Source of the DNA: Akkermansiaceae bacterium UBA6138
GTDB taxonomy: Bacteria; Verrucomicrobiota; Verrucomicrobiia; Verrucomicrobiales; DEV007
DNA length: 64,000 nt
Direction of reading: 5' to 3'
NCBI GenBank assembly: GCA_002422425.1
Contig: DIVG01000005.1
Span: 27,527-91,526 of the forward strand
Below are positions 59,651-64,000 of this stretch, piece by piece. Within the stretch, counting starts at the first letter, position 1. Each line of letters opens with the position of its first letter. Under the pieces are notes generated by a model. The model was given only the letters and a program-made list of their open reading frames with translations. It did no database searches and was not told where the DNA came from. Made by a program: the position numbers and the translations under genes.

Positions 59651-60934
59651 ATGGGCGAGGTGAGTCTATTTTTTATCAATGGCAGGATCGCCGCGGCAGA
59701 GTCTTCCGAACTGCGCGAGGCCGATGTCCTCGTCGATGCCGCCGGGATCATCACTGCGATCGGGACCGGACTCCCGGCTCCCGAGGGTGCCGAGGTCATC
59801 GACTGCGCCGGCTGCCTCCTCGTTCCGGGCATGTTCGATGTTCATGTTCATTCTCGCGAGCCTGGAGACGAGCACAAGGAAACGCTCGCCAGCTGCGCCG
59901 CCGCCGCCTTGCATGGAGGAGTCACCGGACTCGTCCTCATGCCCGACACTTCCCCGCCGGTGGACTCGGGGAATCTCGTCAAAAGCGCGATGGACCTGGT
60001 TTCCGAAGTTAGCCCCATCCCCATGCATCAATCCGGCTGCCTCACGAAAGGACGCCAGGGAACCGAACTCGCGGGATTTTCGGGAATGGCCTCGCGGGGC
60101 GTCCCCATGCTCACCGACGCCGATCGCACGGTCTCGTGCCCCGACCTGATGCGTCGCTGCATGGAGTATGCGCGCGACTTCGACTTGCTCGTGACCTCGC
60201 ACACCGACACGCCCGCTCTGAGTAAGGCCGGGGTGGTCAACGAGGGGCGTGTCTCCTATCGTTTCGGCTTGCCCGGCATCCCCGGGATCAGTCAGGAGAT
60301 CGCGATCGATCGCGACATCCTCATCGCTTCGCACACCGGGGCGAGGCTCCATTTGCAGCAGCTTTCGACCGCGCGTGGTCTCGAGTCAGTGCGCCGGGCG
60401 AAGGAGGCCGGGACAAAAGTGACATGCGAAGTCTCGCCGCATCACCTCGTTCTCAGTGAGCTGGAGATCAGGGACTACAACACCCATTTCAAATTCAATC
60501 CGCCGCTGCGTTCGGTCGAGGATACCGAAGCGCTCGTGGCGGGGCTGATCGACGGGTCCATCGATATCATCGCGAGCGATCACGCGCCGCATACCGAGTT
60601 TGAAAAATCGAGCGACTTCGGCAGCGCGCCCTTCGGTGCCGCCGGGCTCGAGACGACGGTGCTGGTGCTGCACGACCGGTTCATTCGGACGGGAGTCTTC
60701 GGATGGGATCTCCTCATTCAACGCTACTCCGACGCGCCGAGAAAGCTCATCGGACAGCTGCCCGTAGCGATTAGCGAAGGCACTGCGGCCGAGTTTTTTG
60801 TCTTCGATCCGGCCGCGCAAACGGTGATCACCCGCGACTATCTGCGGACGAAAAGTCCTGTGTCACCCTTCATCGGCGAGACGCTCGCCGGTGCGATCCG
60901 GGGGACGATCGTGCGCGGGATGTGGTTCGCGTGA
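59651..60934 (+). CDS. pyrC: Dihydroorotase
   Basis: From the ATG at 59651 the protein has 427 residues. It closes carbamoyl aspartate to dihydroorotate. The metal histidines H65 and H67 are in FDVHVHSREPG, and D310 lies in SDHAPH. The middle block MPDTSPPVDS and the SHTGARLHLQQLST segment fit the class I dihydroorotases. The usual HCED-type metal region reads SHTDTPALS. It is the last of the pyr genes. Confidence 0.93.
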   Translation: MGEVSLFFINGRIAAAESSELREADVLVDAAGIITAIGTGLPAPEGAEVIDCAGCLLVPGMFDVHVHSREPGDEHKETLASCAAAALHGGVTGLVLMPDTSPPVDSGNLVKSAMDLVSEVSPIPMHQSGCLTKGRQGTELAGFSGMASRGVPMLTDADRTVSCPDLMRRCMEYARDFDLLVTSHTDTPALSKAGVVNEGRVSYRFGLPGIPGISQEIAIDRDILIASHTGARLHLQQLSTARGLESVRRAKEAGTKVTCEVSPHHLVLSELEIRDYNTHFKFNPPLRSVEDTEALVAGLIDGSIDIIASDHAPHTEFEKSSDFGSAPFGAAGLETTVLVLHDRFIRTGVFGWDLLIQRYSDAPRKLIGQLPVAISEGTAAEFFVFDPAAQTVITRDYLRTKSPVSPFIGETLAGAIRGTIVRGMWFA

Positions 60935-60958
60935 GCGGTGGGACCTGTGGGATTCGCC

Positions 60959-61031
60959 GTGGAACGGGTCTCCAGGCCCGTTTCTGCAGTGGCTCGGTTC
61001 AATGCTGAACGGGCCTCGAGACCCGTTCTAC
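60959..61031. repeat. Inverted repeat, copy 2 of the 24-bp dispersed element
   Basis: Arms at 60959-60982 and 61008-61031 match those at 42781-42852 except one base in each. The spacer is unrelated. It sits between pyrC and the PhoD-like gene. Confidence 0.85.
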
Positions 61032-61106
61032 CTTTTGAAATACGAGCGCACTCCGGCGCAATTCGGGGCGGGACAAGACCAGGGTTTTCGTTCATTTAAT
61101 CGGGTG

Positions 61107-62219
61107 ATGAAAAACGTGTCTTTCCTGAAATGGCTTCCTCTTGCTCTCGCGATCGGCTTTGCGAGCCCGTTGCAAAGTGAAGATCCCGTCGCCCTCAGCC
61201 GCATCCTCTTCGGCTCATGCCTGAAGGAGGCGGAAGTCTCACCCATTTTTGAAACCATTCTCGCTCACAAACCTGATCTGTTCCTTTTTCTGGGTGATAA
61301 TATCTATGCCGACACTTCCGACATGGCGGTGATGCAGGCGAAGTATGACGTCCTTGCGGCGACGCCGAAGTTCGCCGAACTGATGAAGACCTGCCCCGTC
61401 CACGCGACCTGGGACGACCATGACTACGGCCTCAACGACGCCGGTGCGGAGTATGAAAAACGCGATGAGGCACAGAAGATCTTCGTCGATTTCTGGGGTG
61501 ATGCGCCCGATTCGCCGAGACGGACCCGTCCCGGGATCTACGAGGCGAAGCTCTACGGAGCGGAGGGCACACGGGTGCAGGTCATCATGCTCGACACTCG
61601 CTACTTCCGCGGTCCTCTCAAAAAAGGCGAGAAGCGGGTCGGCGGCGTCTACTACCCTAATGAAGACAAAAGTGTGACCATGCTCGGCGAGAGGCAGTGG
61701 ACCTGGCTTGAGGAGGAATTGCAAAAACCGGCCGAGGTCCGGCTCCTCGTCTCCAGCATTCAATGTGTCTCCGAGGCATCGGGCCACGAGACCTGGGCGA
61801 ACCTGCCTCAGGAACGGCAGCGTCTCTTTGACCTAATTGGTAAAACGAAAGCCGACGGAGTCGTTATCCTCAGCGGAGACCGTCACTGGGCCGAGCTCTC
61901 CGTCGCGCGCGAGGGGGTGCCTTATCCGCTCTACGACCTCACCTCGAGCAGTTTCAACCAGATCCATCCTCGAGGGACGCCGACCGAAAACCGTTATCGT
62001 GAAAGCCCGAGGACCTGGCATCGTGAAAACTTCGGCGAGGTCGCGATCGACTGGAAAGGGGAAGACACCGTCGTGAATCTCCTCGTCCGCGATCTTGAAG
62101 GAAATGTCGTGATCGAGCGGGCCGTGCCTTTGCGGGAGCTGCGGGTGGGGAAGCTGGCGTCCCGGAATGTCGATTCAGTGAAAACCTCCGGATACGATGA
62201 TGGAGAATCATCCTTTTAA
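61107..62219 (+). CDS. Secreted PhoD-like metallophosphatase
   Basis: From the ATG at 61107 the protein has 370 residues with a signal peptide (MKNVSFLKWLPLALAIGFASP). The metallophosphatase motifs are GDNIYAD (63-69), WDDHDYGLNDAG and SGDRHWAELS. The short N-terminal domain of true PhoD is lacking, which is common for the simpler alkaline phosphatase D family members. It would cleave phosphate esters or diesters outside the cytoplasm. The frame extends to 60891 but crosses the dispersed repeat. Confidence 0.9.
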   Translation: MKNVSFLKWLPLALAIGFASPLQSEDPVALSRILFGSCLKEAEVSPIFETILAHKPDLFLFLGDNIYADTSDMAVMQAKYDVLAATPKFAELMKTCPVHATWDDHDYGLNDAGAEYEKRDEAQKIFVDFWGDAPDSPRRTRPGIYEAKLYGAEGTRVQVIMLDTRYFRGPLKKGEKRVGGVYYPNEDKSVTMLGERQWTWLEEELQKPAEVRLLVSSIQCVSEASGHETWANLPQERQRLFDLIGKTKADGVVILSGDRHWAELSVAREGVPYPLYDLTSSSFNQIHPRGTPTENRYRESPRTWHRENFGEVAIDWKGEDTVVNLLVRDLEGNVVIERAVPLRELRVGKLASRNVDSVKTSGYDDGESSF

Positions 62220-62342
62220 TTTTACGCCGGGTCCTCGTGTTTTCGACGTTTCCGAAAGGCTCGTCTCCGTGCGAGACGGGAGAGTGTTCCGCCTCGATCT
62301 GAACTCGCCTGACTTTCGTCATCGCTGACACCATTGGTTCCA

Positions 62343-62371
62343 GGTAGCCTGGGCAGGATGCCAGTGTTACC
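62343..62371. repeat. Palindrome between convergent genes
   Basis: GGTA...TACC flanks a stem around CTGG-GCA-gga-TGC-CAG. On the minus strand its centre reads GCATCCTGCC, like the ATTCCT/ATCCCT centres of the hairpins at 42980 and 46877. It may end transcription of the PhoD-like gene and the SGNH gene. Confidence 0.5.
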
Positions 62372-62391
62372 CGGTTCGCAACTGCGCCTGA

Positions 62392-63711
62392 TCACTCCGC
62401 CACCGGATCCCCGATCAGCATGATGGATCCGACGTGCCACTGGTTGGGCGCGTATTTATCCGGATTTTTATCCATGTCGGGGCGGTTCTTTTCAAAGAGG
62501 ATCTTACGTTTGTCCGGCGCGGTCGCGTCAAGGGTGGCAGTCACGGTGTGAACAGCCGAAGCATCCAATTCGCCTGCGACCTGCACTTTGCTGGGACGGT
62601 GATAAGTGCAGTAGGCGTCGATGCGGGGGATGATCTTTTCTTCTGCCTCGTCGAGCTTCACCTTTAACTGCCCGCTGTCGGGACCGACGAGGTCGTAAAA
62701 TCCCATGACCGATCCCTTGAATCGAAAGGTCAGCGACGCTCCCGGGGTCGAGGCACGCCACATCGCGGGCATGAGGCGATTGAAACGCTTCGCGATTTCG
62801 TCGCCGCCCTCTCCGCCGTTGAGCAGAGTCCATTCACCGCTCATCATCTCCTTTGTCAGCGGGACCAGCTTTGCCTCGGCCCAGTGGTCGGGACGGAGCG
62901 GCGCTCCGCTGAGACGCGCCGGAGCGGTAGGATCGGGTGCGATCTCTACCAACTCCGTCCACACCCGTGCGATTGCCTCGGTGTAGAGGACATGTCCGGT
63001 ATCGACGAGCGGATGCACCCCGTCGGTGGAAAACGGCAGCGCCGGGGCCGGATCAGCCCCTTTGGCCGGCAGTTCACCTTTAAAGACGAGCGTGCCTTCT
63101 TTCGCCTGCTTCGCCACTTCGATGCCGAGGTGGATTGAGGGAATGCCGTAGTGATCGGCGACCTCCTCCATCGCGCTGGCGGCCCGCGAAAATTTCCCGG
63201 CCTGCAAGTCGGCGAGGAATGGCTCGCTGATGGTGTAGACAAAAATGATATCGGTCAGCGGATTCGCCTTCCAGGCCTGTCGCACGATGCCCTCCATTGC
63301 CTGATGGATCTGCTGCGGCTGCGCCCCTCCGTCATTGACCGCGAACTCGACAAAGAGGAGATCGGGCTGATGCGTCAGGACATCCTGACCGAAGCGAAAA
63401 ACGCCGAGATCCGATCCCGTTCCCCCGATCGCCGCATCGATCTCGGTCCACTTCAGAGCCGGATACTTTTTCTGAAACAGCTCGAGCGATTTCACCCGCC
63501 ATCCCGGGGCCGCCGTGATGCTGCCGCCGAGGTAGGCGACGCGGATTTCTTTCCCTTCCCCCTCCTCGATTTTTTTCAGTAGATTCGGAATGCCGCCGCG
63601 CCCGCGGAACTCGACCGCCTCGCGGCGGGGGTAGTCATCCTGCGCGGACGCGGAGACAAGCGTGAAAAATAAAGCGAGAAGCCCGGGAGCAAGAAGGGAG
63701 TTTAGGATCAT
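62392..63711 (-). CDS. Secreted SGNH/GDSL hydrolase
   Basis: The 439-residue protein has a signal peptide ending SASAQ. The SGNH catalytic parts are the nucleophile S64 in YLGGSITAAPG, the N-D in VEFAVNDGG and the DGVHPL motif with the catalytic Asp/His. After the hydrolase domain (to about residue 260) a beta-rich region (GASLTFRFKGSVMGFYDLVGPDSGQLKV) looks like a carbohydrate-binding or jelly-roll domain. Such proteins remove acetyl or other acyl groups from polysaccharides. The substrate is inferred only. Confidence 0.88.
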   Translation of the reverse strand: MILNSLLAPGLLALFFTLVSASAQDDYPRREAVEFRGRGGIPNLLKKIEEGEGKEIRVAYLGGSITAAPGWRVKSLELFQKKYPALKWTEIDAAIGGTGSDLGVFRFGQDVLTHQPDLLFVEFAVNDGGAQPQQIHQAMEGIVRQAWKANPLTDIIFVYTISEPFLADLQAGKFSRAASAMEEVADHYGIPSIHLGIEVAKQAKEGTLVFKGELPAKGADPAPALPFSTDGVHPLVDTGHVLYTEAIARVWTELVEIAPDPTAPARLSGAPLRPDHWAEAKLVPLTKEMMSGEWTLLNGGEGGDEIAKRFNRLMPAMWRASTPGASLTFRFKGSVMGFYDLVGPDSGQLKVKLDEAEEKIIPRIDAYCTYHRPSKVQVAGELDASAVHTVTATLDATAPDKRKILFEKNRPDMDKNPDKYAPNQWHVGSIMLIGDPVAE

Positions 63712-63990
63712 GGAAGTGTTGAAAAAAAGACCGGCTACAATCAGAGCGCCGCGATGTCGTTGAAGTGCCTGGCGTCAATTATAAGAGACTCCCGGCGAGC
63801 TACTGCCCGGATTTGTGCGCCCCGCCGAAGAATTCCACGGCCTGACCGCGTCGGGCGTGCGGGCAAGGCAAATTCGGCAAGCGGCCCGCTATGGTGCCTC
63901 AGCTGCGTCCGGCTGGCGAGTTCTTTTATGATCTCCGCCGCGTTTCCGCCGCATGCACTTTTCCGCAACCTGTGCCATGGTTCGCCCGCC
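63712..63990. other. Intergenic region, no gene supported
   Basis: I see no convincing gene, RNA or repeat. A minus-strand open frame of 83 codons (63741-63992) has no recognisable domain and arginine/alanine-rich composition expected of antisense GC-rich DNA. Confidence 0.5.
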
Positions 63991-64000
63991 ATGAAAAAGA
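63991..64000 (+). CDS. Possible gene start (cut by window edge)
   Basis: ATG AAA AAG A at the very end would encode Met-Lys-Lys, the usual start of a signal peptide. Only three codons are visible, so it is a guess from position and codon pattern. Confidence 0.3.

Noticed and set aside
63741..63992. Small minus-strand gene of 83 codons
   Set aside because: No domain, no ribosome-binding site and an arginine/alanine-rich composition; it could not be supported.

Overview
This is a roughly 60% GC chromosomal window from a bacterium that looks like a member of the Verrucomicrobiota (inference). The clues are two large secreted c-type-cytochrome/DUF1592 proteins, one with a Tat-exported DUF1552 partner, a secreted sulfatase, a DUF5722 protein, several secreted PQQ-type beta-propellers, weak Shine-Dalgarno signals, frequent GTG/TTG starts and tightly packed genes on both strands. 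I see no phage, integrase, IS transposase or CRISPR array.

Layout. 1-9.6 kb: the edge of a secreted-protein gene divergent from a PAS-AraC regulator; a nitrilase-family amidase; a one-piece MBL exonuclease-ATP-dependent DNA ligase; a DUF6498 membrane protein; rpmE with a strong terminator; prfA; pspA divergent from a degenerate family-4 uracil-DNA glycosylase; a DUF4230-like membrane protein. 9.6-17.6 kb: a minus-strand run (beta-propeller, panC, nadB, then a secreted double-psi-barrel-like protein) and a DacB-like S13 peptidase next to a second beta-propeller. 17.9-26.7 kb: a secreted catabolic block (cytochrome/DUF1592, SnoaL-like, DUF5722, an unrecognised secreted protein, sulfatase, exported nucleoside hydrolase). 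26.9-33.3 kb: metG, a YdbH-type envelope protein overlapping a single lipoprotein that joins YnbE and YdbL, and tRNA-Pro(GGG). 33.4-38.9 kb: arginine operon argC-argJ-argB-argD-argF. 39-50.4 kb: UXS-type epimerase, Sel1-repeat protein, hemolysin-III protein, a palindrome-rich gap, the DUF1592/DUF1552 pair, an SDR, a membrane-bound spermidine-synthase-like protein and a VOC protein. 50.6-56.7 kb: hrpA, engB, rsgA, tspO. 56.8-60.9 kb: purD and pyrR-pyrB-pyrC. 61-64 kb: a PhoD-like phosphatase, an SGNH hydrolase and the first codons of another gene.

How it works together. The housekeeping genes form recognisable modules: arginine synthesis by the acetyl-recycling route, NAD and pantothenate precursors, the start of pyrimidine synthesis under PyrR, and ribosome assembly and translation (RsgA, EngB, L31, RF1, MetRS, HrpA). 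The accessory genes are mostly exported enzymes suited to breaking down sulfated or esterified polymers. The most unusual points are two gene fusions (exonuclease-ligase and YnbE-YdbL), the glycosylase that has lost two of four Fe-S cysteines and its HP motif, and a set of dispersed palindromic repeats in intergenic DNA. No single locus stands out as a clearly new defence or mobile system.
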